Part shown: piece by piece, positions 50,574-59,759 of the stretch
Numbering within the stretch: the first letter of the stretch is position 1
Layout of the letters: each line of letters starts with the position of its first letter
Assembly: GCF_947502415.1 (NCBI RefSeq)
Contig: NZ_CANMZV010000017.1
Span: 1 to 64,000 of the forward strand
DNA length: 64,000 bases
Source: an uncultured Photobacterium sp.
GTDB taxonomy: Bacteria; Pseudomonadota; Gammaproteobacteria; Enterobacterales; Vibrionaceae
Direction of reading: 5' to 3'
The notes under the pieces: generated by a model
Databases searched by the model: none
Told to the model about the DNA's origin: nothing
The model's input: only the letters and a program-made list of their open reading frames with translations
Program-made: the position numbers and the translations under genes

Positions 50574-51263
50574 ATGACTGCATCTCAATTTTCATTAGCG
50601 CAACAGCGCAAGGCCCTTTCGTTTCTGGTTGTCTTTCACCTGCTGATCATTGCCTCGAGCAATTATCTGGTGCAACTACCGTTTACCATCTTTGGCTTTC
50701 ATACTACCTGGGGCGCGTTTACTTTCCCGTTTATTTTTCTGGCAACGGATCTGACCGTTCGGATTTTTGGTGCTGGTATGGCCCGTAAAATTATCTTACG
50801 GGTGATGTTGCCTGCTCTGGGGATCTCCTATGTGCTGTCAGTGCTGTTCTACCAGGGGGATTATCAAGGTTGGTCACACCTGGGTGAGTTTAACTTATTT
50901 GTTGCCCGGATCGCGGCTGCCAGTTTTATGGCTTATTTGCTTGGCCAGATCATGGATGTTTCGGTGTTTAACCATCTGCGTCAGACCAAGCAGTGGTGGG
51001 TGGCGCCGAGTTGTTCGACCCTTTTCGGTAATGCGCTCGATACCATCGCTTTTTTTGCAATTGCCTTTTACCAGAGTCCGGATCCTTTTATGGCAGAAAA
51101 CTGGGTGGAAATTGCGCTGGTGGATTACAGCTTTAAATTGATCATTAGCCTTGGCTTGTTTGTGCCGATGTATGGGGTTCTGCTGAACTACCTGATCAAG
51201 CGCCTGACGACCATCAATCCTCAACTTGAGACTCAACAGGGGCTTAGACCCACTGAACAATGA
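50574..51263 (+). CDS. yhhQ: Queuosine precursor transporter (YhhQ/QPTR family)
   Basis: A 229-residue inner-membrane protein with about six transmembrane helices, COG1738 family, which imports preQ0/preQ1 for tRNA queuosine. Typical segments are VFHLLIIASSNYLVQLP, FTFPFIFLATDLTVRIFG and GNALDTIAFFAIAFY. A probable preQ1 riboswitch ends 6 nt before the ATG, which supports the function. A terminator follows. Confidence 0.95.
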   Translation: MTASQFSLAQQRKALSFLVVFHLLIIASSNYLVQLPFTIFGFHTTWGAFTFPFIFLATDLTVRIFGAGMARKIILRVMLPALGISYVLSVLFYQGDYQGWSHLGEFNLFVARIAAASFMAYLLGQIMDVSVFNHLRQTKQWWVAPSCSTLFGNALDTIAFFAIAFYQSPDPFMAENWVEIALVDYSFKLIISLGLFVPMYGVLLNYLIKRLTTINPQLETQQGLRPTEQ

Positions 51264-51303
51264 TCTGCCCCTGATTATTATATGGTTTGGTATTACCCAG
51301 AGA

Positions 51304-51327
51304 AGCCGGCATTGAGCCGGCTTTTTT
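51304..51327 (+). terminator. Terminator after yhhQ
   Basis: AGCCGGC / GCCGGCT hairpin with a six-T tail, 41 nt after the yhhQ stop. Confidence 0.92.
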
Positions 51328-51354
51328 ATGCTGACAGGAACAGGGAGGAGAGTG

Positions 51355-51792
51355 ATGAAAATACGTCAGGCAAGTGTCGCTGAGGCTGTGACTGTGTTGA
51401 CTCGCATTCAGGAATTTGCCAATCCGGCTGATGCAGTAGGCTTAGAACTGAGGTTGAAAGGCCGACAGCCGTTGATCCTGGTGGCAGAAAAAGAAGGTCT
51501 GTTAGTGGGAGTTAAGATTGGTTACCGTCTTTCGGAAACATGTTTTTATAGTTGGCTGGGCGGTGTTGCTCCTGAAGGTCGATGTAATGGCGTGGCACAG
51601 GCACTGCTTGAGGCACAAGAGGGGTGGGCTGCGGAGCTGGACTATGAAGAATTGCGGGTGAAATCTCGGAATCGTTTTCCGGCTATGCTTCGTTTGTTGC
51701 TAAGGAATGGCTATCAGATTGAACATATGGAGAAAAAAGACGGAATTGAGGACTATCGGTTGCATTTTGTGAAGTCGCTGGCAATTAAATGA
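51355..51792 (+). CDS. GNAT-family N-acetyltransferase
   Basis: A 145-residue protein with the GNAT fold. An acetyl-CoA-binding segment is visible as GGVAPEGRCNGVAQALLEAQ, followed by the helix typical of the family and a conserved-type RVKSRNRFPAML. The substrate is unknown. I chose the ATG at 51355 (MKIRQAS) because of GGGAGGAG upstream; the frame is open to 51328. It ends in a Fur-box region just before ryhB. Confidence 0.88.
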   Translation: MKIRQASVAEAVTVLTRIQEFANPADAVGLELRLKGRQPLILVAEKEGLLVGVKIGYRLSETCFYSWLGGVAPEGRCNGVAQALLEAQEGWAAELDYEELRVKSRNRFPAMLRLLLRNGYQIEHMEKKDGIEDYRLHFVKSLAIK

Positions 51793-51841
51793 CAATTATT
51801 CGCAATAAAATACTTGCCTTCTAAGTGAGAATGGTTATTAT
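51790..51841 (+). promoter_or_regulatory. ryhB promoter with two Fur boxes
   Basis: Two 7-1-7 Fur-type sites: TGACAAT-T-ATTCGCA (51790-51804, 11 of 14 consensus positions) and TGAGAAT-G-GTTATTA (51826-51840, 12 of 14). The second overlaps a -10 TATTAT (51836-51841); a -35 TTGCCT lies 16 bp before it. Iron-loaded Fur should therefore block ryhB transcription. Confidence 0.78.
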
Positions 51842-51847
51842 TAACTG

Positions 51848-52012
51848 GCACTCGGCGAGGGAGGAAAGCAAAACGGCTCCCTTGTTTGAAGGCACGACAT
51901 TGCTCACATTGCTTCCAGTGTACTTCAGCTATGGTCTGTGTTTTTAGTGTAGGGCTGAAAACGAACACCAATTCTGCTGAGCGGCGCTCCCCAAAGTAGC
52001 GCCGCTTTTTCT
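51848..52012 (+). ncRNA. ryhB: RyhB small RNA (iron-sparing)
   Basis: The RyhB core is present: GGCACGACATTGCTCACATT (51891-51910) followed by GCTTCCAGTGTACTTC (51911-51926) is almost the same as E. coli RyhB. RyhB is an Hfq-dependent RNA that represses mRNAs of iron-using proteins such as sodB and sdh under iron limitation. A Fur-regulated promoter lies just upstream and a terminator (AGCGGCGCT / AGCGCCGCT with T-run) ends the RNA. It is about 165 nt, longer than the 90 nt of E. coli, as in other vibrios. The 5' end is estimated from the -10. Confidence 0.92.
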
Positions 52013-52036
52013 TTATCTGCCATTTGTAAATATCTA

Positions 52037-52687
52037 TTACGCCAGCTTTACTAATTCTTTCACCAGCTTGCTGATCCCGCTTGCCGCTTCTGAAATGCTA
52101 CTTGCCAGCATGTAGGCCGGGGTGGTTAAGATCCGGCGTTTCTGATCCAGCACATAGTCATCGACAGGGCAGTTAATATGCTCACCCCCCATTCTGTTAA
52201 ACGCGATGGCTGTATCTGCATCATAGCCGATGGTTCCCTTCGCACCTGGGCCATAGATAGCTGGGATCAGGGTAGGGGCGATACACAGAAAGCCTGCTGG
52301 CTTATCTTCTTTCGCAAACTCCTGGCAGGCTCTTTTTACTTCCGGGTTAATTTCACAGCCTGCGCCAGCGAAGGCAAAGTCAGACAGGTTTTTGGCCGCG
52401 CCGAAGCCACCAGGTAGTAACAGGCCATCAAAGTTTGCCGCTTTGAGGTTTTCGATAGGCTCGATGTTACCACGGGCGATGCGGGCCGCTTCAATCAGTA
52501 CATTGCGTTGCTCATCCATTTCCTCGCCAGTCAGATGGTTGATGACATGATGCTGGGGGATATTCGGGGCAAAACAGTGCCAGCTCGCCCCTTCCTGCTC
52601 AATGGCGTGGAGGGCGAGAACCGCTTCGTGAATTTCTGTTCCGTCAAAAACTCCCGAGCCGCTCAAAATAACCGCAATCTTCTTCAT
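52037..52687 (-). CDS. elbB: ElbB, DJ-1/PfpI-like glyoxalase family protein
   Basis: A 216-residue protein of the class I glutamine amidotransferase-like fold, ElbB (SCRP-27A) type. It starts KKIAVILSGSGVFDGTEIHE and has GLLLPGGFGAAKNL and the nucleophile Cys in GFLCIAPTLIP, all conserved. In E. coli it is tied to isoprenoid metabolism and has weak glyoxalase activity. It converges with ryhB. Confidence 0.95.
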   Translation of the reverse strand: MKKIAVILSGSGVFDGTEIHEAVLALHAIEQEGASWHCFAPNIPQHHVINHLTGEEMDEQRNVLIEAARIARGNIEPIENLKAANFDGLLLPGGFGAAKNLSDFAFAGAGCEINPEVKRACQEFAKEDKPAGFLCIAPTLIPAIYGPGAKGTIGYDADTAIAFNRMGGEHINCPVDDYVLDQKRRILTTPAYMLASSISEAASGISKLVKELVKLA

Positions 52688-53011
52688 ATTGGCTTCCTTT
52701 ATGGTCAGAAATGTCTAATTTCACCTTCATTACAGCTTATTTCAGATCGGTCTGTTAACTTTTTCCACAATTAATGATCATTTTAGGATCGAGGATCCAT
52801 TTTTGCACCTAATCTTAAGTTATTGATTGGTATGGCTTTGATTGGAAATTGATTGTTTTTTATGAATTTTGATCAACTGCTTGATTTTAAATACTAACAA
52901 AGTTATCCACAGATATTGGCTTGTTAGTGGAAAACATCAGTTAACAGTTGCCGGTTGTCATGGCATCCTAGTGCCTTAACTCTTTCATCCCCTGGATATA
53001 AGAATATCTTT
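52688..53011 (+). other. elbB-polA intergenic region, polA promoter region
   Basis: This interval, unusually A/T-rich, holds the divergent promoters of elbB and polA. It contains a perfect DnaA box and a second partial TTTTTCCACA at 52751-52760. No further gene is seen. Confidence 0.5.
52903..52911 (+). promoter_or_regulatory. DnaA box upstream of polA
   Basis: TTATCCACA, a perfect high-affinity DnaA box, about 100 nt upstream of the polA start. DnaA control of polA has been described in E. coli; here the site suggests the same link, but it is a single 9-mer. Confidence 0.6.
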
Positions 53012-55783
53012 ATGGCAACTATCCCAGAAAATCCACTTATCCTGATTGACGGATCATCCTACCTCTACCGCGCCTATCATGCTGCGCCAAACTTTACCAA
53101 TTCCGACGGTGAGCCGACGGGGGCCGTATACGGTGTGGTTAATATGCTGCGCAGTATGTTGCGCCAGTATGCGACCGAGCATATTGCGGTGATCTTTGAT
53201 GCTAAAGGCAAAACCTTCCGAGATGAGATATACCCGGAATATAAGGCGCACCGCCCGCCGATGCCGGATGATCTTCGTGGCCAGATCGAACCGTTGCATG
53301 CGGTGATCAAGGCGATGGGGCTGCCATTGATCTCGATTTCCGGGGTAGAGGCGGATGATGTGATTGGTACCTTGGCAACCCAAGCGTCGAAAGCGGGTAT
53401 GCCTGTGCTGATCAGTACCGGTGATAAAGATATGGCTCAGCTGGTAGATAAGAATATCACGCTGATCAACACCATGACTGATGTGGTGATGGATCCTGCC
53501 GGGGTTGTTGATAAGTTCGGTATCGGCCCTGAGCTGATCATCGATTACTTGGCTCTGATGGGCGATAAGGTCGATAACATTCCGGGCGTACCGGGTGTCG
53601 GTGAGAAAACGGCCAAGGCGTTGTTGACGGGTATCGGTGGTTTGGATGCTTTATATGCCGATCTTGATTCGATTCCGCCATTGGGGTTCCGCGGTTCGAA
53701 AACCATGCCTAAGAAGCTAGAAGAGCACAAAGACGCTGCATACCTTTCTTACGAGCTGGCAACCATTAAGCTTGATGTCGAGCTGGATGTAACTCCGGAT
53801 CAGTTGCGCAAGGGCGAGCCGGATACCGATGAGCTGACTAAGCTGTTCGGTAAACTGCAATTCCGCCGTTGGCTGACTGAAATGCTTGATGGTAGCGACG
53901 GTAAGATTGTTGCTGATGAGAAGGCTGCATCTGTGGCGGTTGAGAAAAAGCCGGTAGCACCAGTGATTGACCGTAGCGGTTATGAAACAGTATTGGATGA
54001 AGCTTCATTCAATGCTTGGTTGGAGAAGCTGAAAGCCGCTGATGTTATTGCCTTTGATACCGAAACGGATGGCCTTGATTATATGACGGCGAACCTGATT
54101 GGGGTGTCGTTTGCTGTTGAGGAAGGTAAGGCGGCTTATGTCCCTGTTGCCCATGACTATTTGGATGCCCCGGCCCAGCTGGAGCGTGATTGGGTGCTGG
54201 CTCAGCTTAAACCGCTGCTGGAAGACCCTACACAGGACAAGGTTGGTCAGAATCTGAAATTCGATGCCAGCATCCTGGCTCGTTACGATATTACGATGCA
54301 GGGTATTAAGTATGACACCATGCTTGAATCGTATGTGTTCAACAGCGTGGTCGGCCGTCATGATATGGATAGCCTGGCGCTGCGTTATCTGGAACACAAG
54401 ACTATCAGCTTTGAAGAGATTGCCGGTAAGGGTAAAAAGCAGCTGACTTTCAACCAAATTGACCTGGAGCAGGCGGGCCCTTATGCGGCTGAAGATGCTG
54501 ATATTACCCTGCGTCTGCACAATCAGTTGATTGAGAAGGTGAATGCAGACGAGAAGCTGAAATCGGTCTTTGAAGATATTGAGATGCCATTGGTACCAGT
54601 GCTCTCTCGCATGGAGCGTACCGGGGTATTGATCGATAGCATGCAGTTGAGTTCTCAGTCAGCGGAACTTGCTGTTCGTCTTGCTGAGCTGGAGAAGAAA
54701 GCTTTTGAGATTGCCGGTGAGGAGTTTAACCTGAGCTCGCCGAAGCAGCTTCAGGCCATCCTGTTTGAAAAGATGGAACTGCCAATACTGAAGAAAACAC
54801 CGTCAGGGGCGCCGTCGACTAATGAAGAAGTCTTGCAGGAGCTGGCACTGGACTACCCGCTGCCGAAGCTGATCCTGGAATACCGTAGCCTGGCGAAGCT
54901 AAAGTCTACCTATACCGACAAGCTGCCGAAGATGGTGAACCCGGCGACAGGGCGTGTACATACTTCTTACCACCAGGCTGTGACAGCGACCGGTCGTTTG
55001 TCATCAAGTGATCCGAACCTGCAGAATATCCCTGTTCGTAATGAAGAAGGCCGCCGTATTCGTCAGGCCTTCATCGCCCCGACGGGTTATAAGGTATTGG
55101 CTGTCGACTACTCGCAGATTGAGCTGCGGATCATGGCTCACCTTTCTGGGGACAAGGCCCTGCTGGATGCGTTTAAGCATGGTAAGGATATCCATGCCGC
55201 GACTGCTGCTGAAATCCTTGGTCTGCCGATTGAATCTGTAACCAATGAACAGCGCCGCCGCGCGAAAGCGATCAACTTCGGTTTGATTTATGGTATGAGT
55301 GCCTTTGGCTTGGCCAAGCAGCTGGATATGGGACGCAATGAGGCTCAGGACTATATGAATGTCTACTTTGAGCGTTATCCGGGTGTACTGGAATACATGG
55401 AGAGTACCCGAACGGCTGCCAGCGAACAGGGTTATGTGGAAACGTTATATGGTCGCCGTTTGTACCTGCCGGATATCAAGTCACGTAATGGTATGCGCCG
55501 CAAGGCTGCGGAACGAGCTGCGATCAATGCGCCTATGCAGGGGACGGCTGCTGACATCATTAAGCGCGCAATGGTAATGGTTGATCAGTGGGTTGAGCAG
55601 CAGGAACCAGGACGCGTTCGCCTACTTATGCAAGTTCATGACGAACTTGTTTTTGAAGTACAGGAATCCGAGCTTGAGAGTGTGTCTGCGGAAGTTCGCC
55701 GTTTGATGGAATCGGCGGCTGAATTGGATGTGCCTTTGATTGCTGATGCAGGTACTGGTGATAATTGGGACCAGGCTCACTAA
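53012..55783 (+). CDS. polA: DNA polymerase I
   Basis: A 923-residue repair and Okazaki-processing polymerase, about the size of E. coli Pol I (928). Domains in order: 5'-3' exonuclease (about 1-290), 3'-5' exonuclease (about 330-515, with FDTETDG) and the family A polymerase (about 520-923, with [28 protein letters not shown] and [10 protein letters not shown]). I chose the ATG at 53012 ([20 protein letters not shown]), like E. coli; the open frame upstream is non-homologous. It precedes spf, as in enterics. Confidence 0.98.
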   Translation: MATIPENPLILIDGSSYLYRAYHAAPNFTNSDGEPTGAVYGVVNMLRSMLRQYATEHIAVIFDAKGKTFRDEIYPEYKAHRPPMPDDLRGQIEPLHAVIKAMGLPLISISGVEADDVIGTLATQASKAGMPVLISTGDKDMAQLVDKNITLINTMTDVVMDPAGVVDKFGIGPELIIDYLALMGDKVDNIPGVPGVGEKTAKALLTGIGGLDALYADLDSIPPLGFRGSKTMPKKLEEHKDAAYLSYELATIKLDVELDVTPDQLRKGEPDTDELTKLFGKLQFRRWLTEMLDGSDGKIVADEKAASVAVEKKPVAPVIDRSGYETVLDEASFNAWLEKLKAADVIAFDTETDGLDYMTANLIGVSFAVEEGKAAYVPVAHDYLDAPAQLERDWVLAQLKPLLEDPTQDKVGQNLKFDASILARYDITMQGIKYDTMLESYVFNSVVGRHDMDSLALRYLEHKTISFEEIAGKGKKQLTFNQIDLEQAGPYAAEDADITLRLHNQLIEKVNADEKLKSVFEDIEMPLVPVLSRMERTGVLIDSMQLSSQSAELAVRLAELEKKAFEIAGEEFNLSSPKQLQAILFEKMELPILKKTPSGAPSTNEEVLQELALDYPLPKLILEYRSLAKLKSTYTDKLPKMVNPATGRVHTSYHQAVTATGRLSSSDPNLQNIPVRNEEGRRIRQAFIAPTGYKVLAVDYSQIELRIMAHLSGDKALLDAFKHGKDIHAATAAEILGLPIESVTNEQRRRAKAINFGLIYGMSAFGLAKQLDMGRNEAQDYMNVYFERYPGVLEYMESTRTAASEQGYVETLYGRRLYLPDIKSRNGMRRKAAERAAINAPMQGTAADIIKRAMVMVDQWVEQQEPGRVRLLMQVHDELVFEVQESELESVSAEVRRLMESAAELDVPLIADAGTGDNWDQAH

Positions 55784-55819
55784 TCCTCCAAAGCCTTTGG
55801 TAAATACAGAGTTTCAATC

Positions 55820-55850
55820 AATAGCCAGCCTCGTGCTGGCTATTTTTTTA
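55820..55850 (+). terminator. Terminator after polA
   Basis: AATAGCCAGC / GCTGGCTATT hairpin with a CTCGT-type loop and seven T. Confidence 0.92.
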
Positions 55851-55962
55851 TGAGAAATAAATACTAGTAAAATTACTGTTTGTATAATTGAGTTACGAGA
55901 AAATGAAAAAAAACTACAAAAATGTCTTTTCAAAACTGTGCATTTGATATACAGTTATCGGC

Positions 55963-56067
55963 GTAGGGTACAGAGGTAAGATGTTCTATCTTTCAGACCT
56001 TTTGTTTCACGTTATTGGATTTGGCTGATTCAGCCGCCCTGGTCGATTGACCAGGGCGTTTTTTATT
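55963..56067 (+). ncRNA. spf: Spot 42 RNA
   Basis: About 105 nt, from GTAGGGTACAGAGGTAAGAT to the terminator. The 5' part, including GTTCTATCTTTCAGACCTTT and ATTGGATTTGGCTGA, is nearly identical to E. coli Spot 42. The 3' terminator is CGCCCTGGTC / GACCAGGGCG plus T-run. Spot 42 is Hfq-dependent and represses genes for secondary carbon sources; it is itself repressed by cAMP-CRP in E. coli. A degenerate CRP-like TGTGC-N6-TATACA (55938-55953) overlaps the promoter. It lies between polA and engB, as in E. coli. Confidence 0.96.
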
Positions 56068-56298
56068 TCAGCGCTAAAAAATCTCTCCTTGCTCCATTTT
56101 CTTTTTATTTCCTTCGTTATTTTTGCTGCTTTGACCTGTATGTCTGCTCACATTGGCGATAGAAATGCAACTGGTTTCTCTTTGGGCTAATTGGGACATT
56201 TTTATCTTATCCCCCGCAATAAGGCCTGCAATTTGTAGTCTGGGTCACCCTTTGTTGTTCGTTTAGAGTAATTACTTTAATTGTTATTATGAGATGGG
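56068..56298. other. A/T-rich spacer after Spot 42
   Basis: No convincing gene. It is T-rich on the plus strand and leads to a promoter-like TATAAT at 56299. Confidence 0.4.
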
Positions 56299-56310
56299 TA
56301 TAATTATTCA

Positions 56311-56408
56311 TGCTTCTTGTTCATATTTGTTATTGGTAGCGGGTTCTCAAGCCGGCTAGCCAACAAATCCATGAAATAGCCACTCCCGGTTTGGGGTGGC
56401 TTTTTTTT
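56311..56408 (+). ncRNA. Candidate small RNA downstream of Spot 42
   Basis: A perfect -10 TATAAT (56299-56304) is followed by about 100 nt without coding potential, ending at a strong terminator (GCCACTCC / GGGGTGGC, eight T, ending about 56408). Inside, a second helix can form between TTGTT-TGG-TAGC (about 56327-56340) and GCTAGCCAACAA (56355-56366). The -35 is weak. An sRNA next to spf has been described in Aliivibrio salmonicida (VSsrna24), to my memory; whether this is its counterpart is unknown. Confidence 0.5.
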
Positions 56409-56677
56409 CATCTGCCAAATCTCATCGCTGTAATTAAATTTCAATAATCACGCTAAAAGCGAACATCGGTTAGAACTTATTTTGCATGGGAAAACAATTG
56501 GATGCGATTTTGTGGCCAAAGCACTAAAAGCCGATGTTTTGTGGTGATAAAAGCGGGCAGGGAGCTGAAACTGGTGATGAAAAAACAAACAAAAGCGGTA
56601 TAAAAAACTTGCGTTGGTCTGGGAAATCATTGATCCTTTCTAGACTAAAATAAAAACCTCCTATTTCTCTCCCGTTG

Positions 56678-56705
56678 CCCCACCTGGAAGGTGGGGAATT
56701 TTTAT
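56678..56705 (+). terminator. Terminator-like hairpin without an assigned gene
   Basis: CCCCACC / GGTGGGG with a TGGAA loop followed by AATTTTTAT on the plus strand. Its tail has the wrong polarity to end the minus-strand engB gene. It could end a short plus-strand RNA starting in 56500-56650. Confidence 0.45.
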
Positions 56706-56744
56706 GGCCCTGTCCATAGAGCCATATTTTCTGCATCTCAGCGG

Positions 56745-57437
56745 TTATTCCGCATCGTCACCAGAGTGTTGCTCTAGCAACTCATCATCGCTTTCCAGCA
56801 GTGCTTGCTGACGTTTCAGCTCCGGAGCAAACCAGCTATCCAGCTTGCGGCGAACCTGGTCGACACCAATCCCTTTCAGTGATGAGAAGACTTCGACTTG
56901 GACATCACCGCCAAAGGCTAGTGACGTTTCACGCACTTTCATGAGTTGCTGTTTGCGGGCACCGCTTTTTAGCTTGTCGGCTTTGGTTAGTAGTACCAGC
57001 ACCGGCAAGCGACTTTCAACGGCCCAGCTGACCATTTGCTGGTCAAGATCTTTCATCGGGTGGCGGATATCCATCAGCACGACAAGGCCTTGTAGACATT
57101 CTCGCTTCTGTAGGTACTCACCCAATGATTTCTGCCATTTAAGCTTCATTTCTAGCGGAACTTGGGCAAAGCCGTAGCCCGGCAGGTCAATTACGTTACA
57201 ACCGTTAACAACTTCAAACATGTTAATCAGCTGGGTACGACCCGGTGTTTTTGAGGTTCGTGCCAGGCTTTTCTGATCGGTAATACGGTTCAGGGCACTG
57301 GACTTCCCTGCGTTGGAGCGGCCAGCAAATGCGATCTCAACGCCGGTGTCGTTTGGCAAGTGGCGGATATCCGGTGCACTTGTGATGAATCTTGTGTTTC
57401 TATAGTTGAGAGGTTGATTCACTGTTAACTCCGTCAA
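56745..57437 (-). CDS. engB: Ribosome biogenesis GTPase EngB (YihA/YsxC)
   Basis: An essential TRAFAC-class GTPase needed for 50S assembly. The product is 230 residues. The G1 loop is GRSNAGKSS (about 42-50), G3 is DLPGYGFA and G4 is TKADK. The acidic C-terminal tail ([19 protein letters not shown]) is longer than in E. coli (210 residues). It is divergent from cytochrome c4, and spf lies beyond its 3' end, as in E. coli. Confidence 0.97.
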   Translation of the reverse strand: MTELTVNQPLNYRNTRFITSAPDIRHLPNDTGVEIAFAGRSNAGKSSALNRITDQKSLARTSKTPGRTQLINMFEVVNGCNVIDLPGYGFAQVPLEMKLKWQKSLGEYLQKRECLQGLVVLMDIRHPMKDLDQQMVSWAVESRLPVLVLLTKADKLKSGARKQQLMKVRETSLAFGGDVQVEVFSSLKGIGVDQVRRKLDSWFAPELKRQQALLESDDELLEQHSGDDAE

Positions 57438-57580
57438 GTCTTCATGTAGTCGACTGATTACTTTTTTGTGAAAATGTGTAAAATATAAGAAAATCGAGCT
57501 TGGTTTGTGGTCGCATTGTATACCATGTAACTAAGCATTACTTGTGGTACTGGAAGCTCAATAATTATAAACGGAATGTC

Positions 57581-58198
57581 ATGAAGAAATTAGCACTGAT
57601 ATTAACTCTTCTTGCCAGTTGCTCAACCTGGGCCCAAGGAGATGCAGAAGCTGGAAAAGCAAAAGCCGCAACCTGTGCAGCCTGCCATGGCGCAGACGGT
57701 AACAGCATTATGGCGCAATACCCGAAAATCGCTGGTCAGCATCCCGGTTATCTTGAAAAACAGCTGAAAGATTTCAAGCAGGCAATGACTACTGGCGGCA
57801 AGCAGGGCCGTAATGATCCGGTGATGGGGGGGATGGCAATGCCGCTGACTGAACAGGATATGGCGGATCTTGCTGCTTACTATGCCAGCTTGCCGATTTC
57901 TGATAACACCACTCCGGAATCTTCCATTGAAATAGGTCAGAGTTTGTATCGGTTTGGGGATGCTGAGCGCGGTATCGCAGCCTGTACTGCCTGTCACGGT
58001 CCGCGTGGTAACGGAACCAGCCTCTCTGGTTTCCCGAAAATTTCTGGTCAGAATGCAGAATATGTGAAGCTGCAGCTGGATAAGTTCCGTGCCGGTCAGC
58101 GAAGTAATGATCTCAATGCGATGATGCGCTCGGTAGCCGCTAAGCTGACTGATGACGAAATTAGTGCTCTATCCCAGTATGTGGGTGGTTTGCATTAA
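57581..58198 (+). CDS. Cytochrome c4, dihaem, periplasmic
   Basis: A 205-residue dihaem cytochrome c of the periplasm. A signal peptide ends near residue 19 (STWAQ). Haem-binding CxxCH sites are at Cys32-His36 (CAACH) and Cys135-His139 (CTACH), one in each half, showing internal duplication. It carries electrons to terminal oxidases. I chose the ATG at 57581 (MKKLALILTL) because it gives a proper signal peptide; the longer frame from 57500 does not. It is divergent from engB. Confidence 0.95.
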   Translation: MKKLALILTLLASCSTWAQGDAEAGKAKAATCAACHGADGNSIMAQYPKIAGQHPGYLEKQLKDFKQAMTTGGKQGRNDPVMGGMAMPLTEQDMADLAAYYASLPISDNTTPESSIEIGQSLYRFGDAERGIAACTACHGPRGNGTSLSGFPKISGQNAEYVKLQLDKFRAGQRSNDLNAMMRSVAAKLTDDEISALSQYVGGLH

Positions 58199-58243
58199 TT
58201 GTGTGAGTTTATGAAAATCCATTAATGATTTGCTCAAATGAAA

Positions 58244-58267
58244 AAGGCAGCTATGGCTGCCTTTTTT
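58244..58267 (+). terminator. Terminator after the cytochrome c4 gene
   Basis: AAGGCAGC / GCTGCCTT hairpin with a short TATG-type loop and a run of T, 45 nt after the stop. Confidence 0.9.
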
Positions 58268-58360
58268 GTACCTGGAGCAAAAAAAGTCAGACACTGAGGC
58301 CGTTTTGCCCTGCAAGTTAATAACAAAATTGTCGATGACGGAGAGAAAAGCTGACCAGCT

Positions 58361-58370
58361 TGTAAGAGAT
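58361..58370 (+). promoter_or_regulatory. Possible UvrY/VarA (GacA-type) half-site
   Basis: TGTAAGAGAT matches the left half of the GacA/UvrY consensus (TGTAAG-N6-CTTACA) about 145 nt upstream of the CsrB-type RNA, a typical distance. The right half is not conserved. Confidence 0.4.
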
Positions 58371-58507
58371 CGGCCATTCGATGCGGGCGATGATGATGAA
58401 AGGGTGGTGGGATGCTGTTGTTAATTGCTTATAGAACAGTGATTTATATATAGGTGGAGATTGTTTCATAAAATCAGCATAACTAAACAATATTGTATAT
58501 AGCCTGA

Positions 58508-58980
58508 ATCAGCGTAGAGTTGGCGGGGTCAGCAGGGAAAGCGACAAAGGATAGGAAAGCGCCATTGAAGGCATAGGAAGGAGCCAAAAGAATTCACAGG
58601 ACGTCTGGCCAGGGAGGCCGGGAAGTTCGCAAGATGCGTAGGATTCGTCAGGAAGACGCTTACGGAAAAGACTTCGGAAGAAGACTCGGTGCACGATGGA
58701 GAGTGTATCCACAGGGATGGTGAAATGGGTTACCGGGACGGGTAACACGCTTTATGGAAAAGCCGGTTAGGGATTAATCGCAGCAACAGGATGTTGTCGC
58801 AAGGACGGTGAAAATTCATCAGGATGATGAAAAACAATAAACGTTGGCAGGGAAAGCACTAAAAACAAAAGGATTGTTGTCTAACTGGGATGTTTGAATA
58901 CTGGTTAAGGACAGACTAGACAGGATATAAGCCAGCAATGGCGACCCACAGAGCGACAGGTGTATACCTGTCGCTTTTTT
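58508..58980 (+). ncRNA. CsrB/CsrC-family CsrA-sequestering RNA
   Basis: About 470 nt with no coding frame, a clear excess of GGA triplets on the plus strand (I count about 25) and many AGGA/GGGA in hairpin-like contexts, which is the hallmark of CsrB/CsrC RNAs. It ends in a strong terminator (AGCGACAGG / CCTGTCGCT and T-run, 58952-58980). In E. coli csrC lies between yihA (engB) and yihI, the same neighbourhood as here. Such RNAs titrate CsrA and in vibrios are driven by VarS/VarA. The 5' end is uncertain; TATATA at 58496-58501 is a possible -10. Confidence 0.88.
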
Positions 58981-59117
58981 CTTTTTGGCCTGTAGGCCAC
59001 CTTCTCTGTGGTGCAAAAGTGCACATTTCTCCATCGAATCTGCTATGATACCCGGCTTCATTTTGAGCCAGCCTGCGGTGTAATGAATTGCCGGCTGGAT
59101 AGAGGAGTCAGAAAGTC

Positions 59118-59759
59118 ATGCAAACCTGCCCGCTATGTCATAGCCAGTCGGCCGGTACGTTCCACCAGGATAAGCGTCGCGCGTATTTTCGCTGCTTGGA
59201 CTGCGCATTGATTTTTGCCGAACCTGATGCGTTGTTGCCTCCGGAAGATGAAAAAGCTGTTTATGATCAGCATGAAAATAATCCGGAAGATCTGGGTTAC
59301 CGCAGTTTTCTCGGTCGTTTGGCAACCCCGTTGGCTGAGCGCCTTGGTGCATCGCCGCTTAGCGGTCTGGATTTTGGCTGCGGACCGGGCCCGACTCTTT
59401 CGGTGATGCTGGAGGAGATGGGGTATAATATGGCGATCTATGATCCGTATTTTGCCCATAAGCCTGAGGCCTTGGAACGGCAGTATGACTTTGTCACCTG
59501 TACTGAAGCGATCGAACATTTTTATACGCCTGCGAAGGAATGGGGGCAGTTGATCGGTATGGTGAAACCCGGTGGATGGCTGGGTTTGATGACTAAGTTA
59601 GCCACTGATATCGATGCCTTTGTGCAATGGCATTATAAGAACGACCCAACCCATGTGAGCTTTTTCAGCCGCGAGACTTTCCGTTACCTGGCACAGCGAG
59701 ATAGCCTGGAAGTCGAGTTTGTTGGAAATGATGTAATTTTGCTGAGGAAAACCCAGTAA
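59118..59759 (+). CDS. Class I SAM-dependent methyltransferase with N-terminal zinc ribbon
   Basis: A 213-residue protein. An N-terminal zinc-ribbon-like CPLC (residues 4-7) pairs with CLDC (26-29). The SAM-binding motif is LDFGCGPGPTLSVML (about 84-98), and CTEAIEHF plus MVKPGGWLGLMT are the later methyltransferase motifs (methyltransf_23 type). The substrate is unknown. GAGGAG precedes the ATG. Its stop overlaps the yihI start, so the two are co-translated. It lies between the CsrB-type RNA and yihI. Confidence 0.88.
   Translation: MQTCPLCHSQSAGTFHQDKRRAYFRCLDCALIFAEPDALLPPEDEKAVYDQHENNPEDLGYRSFLGRLATPLAERLGASPLSGLDFGCGPGPTLSVMLEEMGYNMAIYDPYFAHKPEALERQYDFVTCTEAIEHFYTPAKEWGQLIGMVKPGGWLGLMTKLATDIDAFVQWHYKNDPTHVSFFSRETFRYLAQRDSLEVEFVGNDVILLRKTQ

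Noticed and set aside
56678-56705. Hairpin as the engB terminator
   Set aside because: The T-rich tail is on the plus strand; on the minus strand the stem is followed by CAACGGG.
58819-59061. 80-codon minus-strand frame
   Set aside because: It lies over the CsrB-type RNA and its terminator; lack of ribosome-binding site and overlap make it a chance frame.
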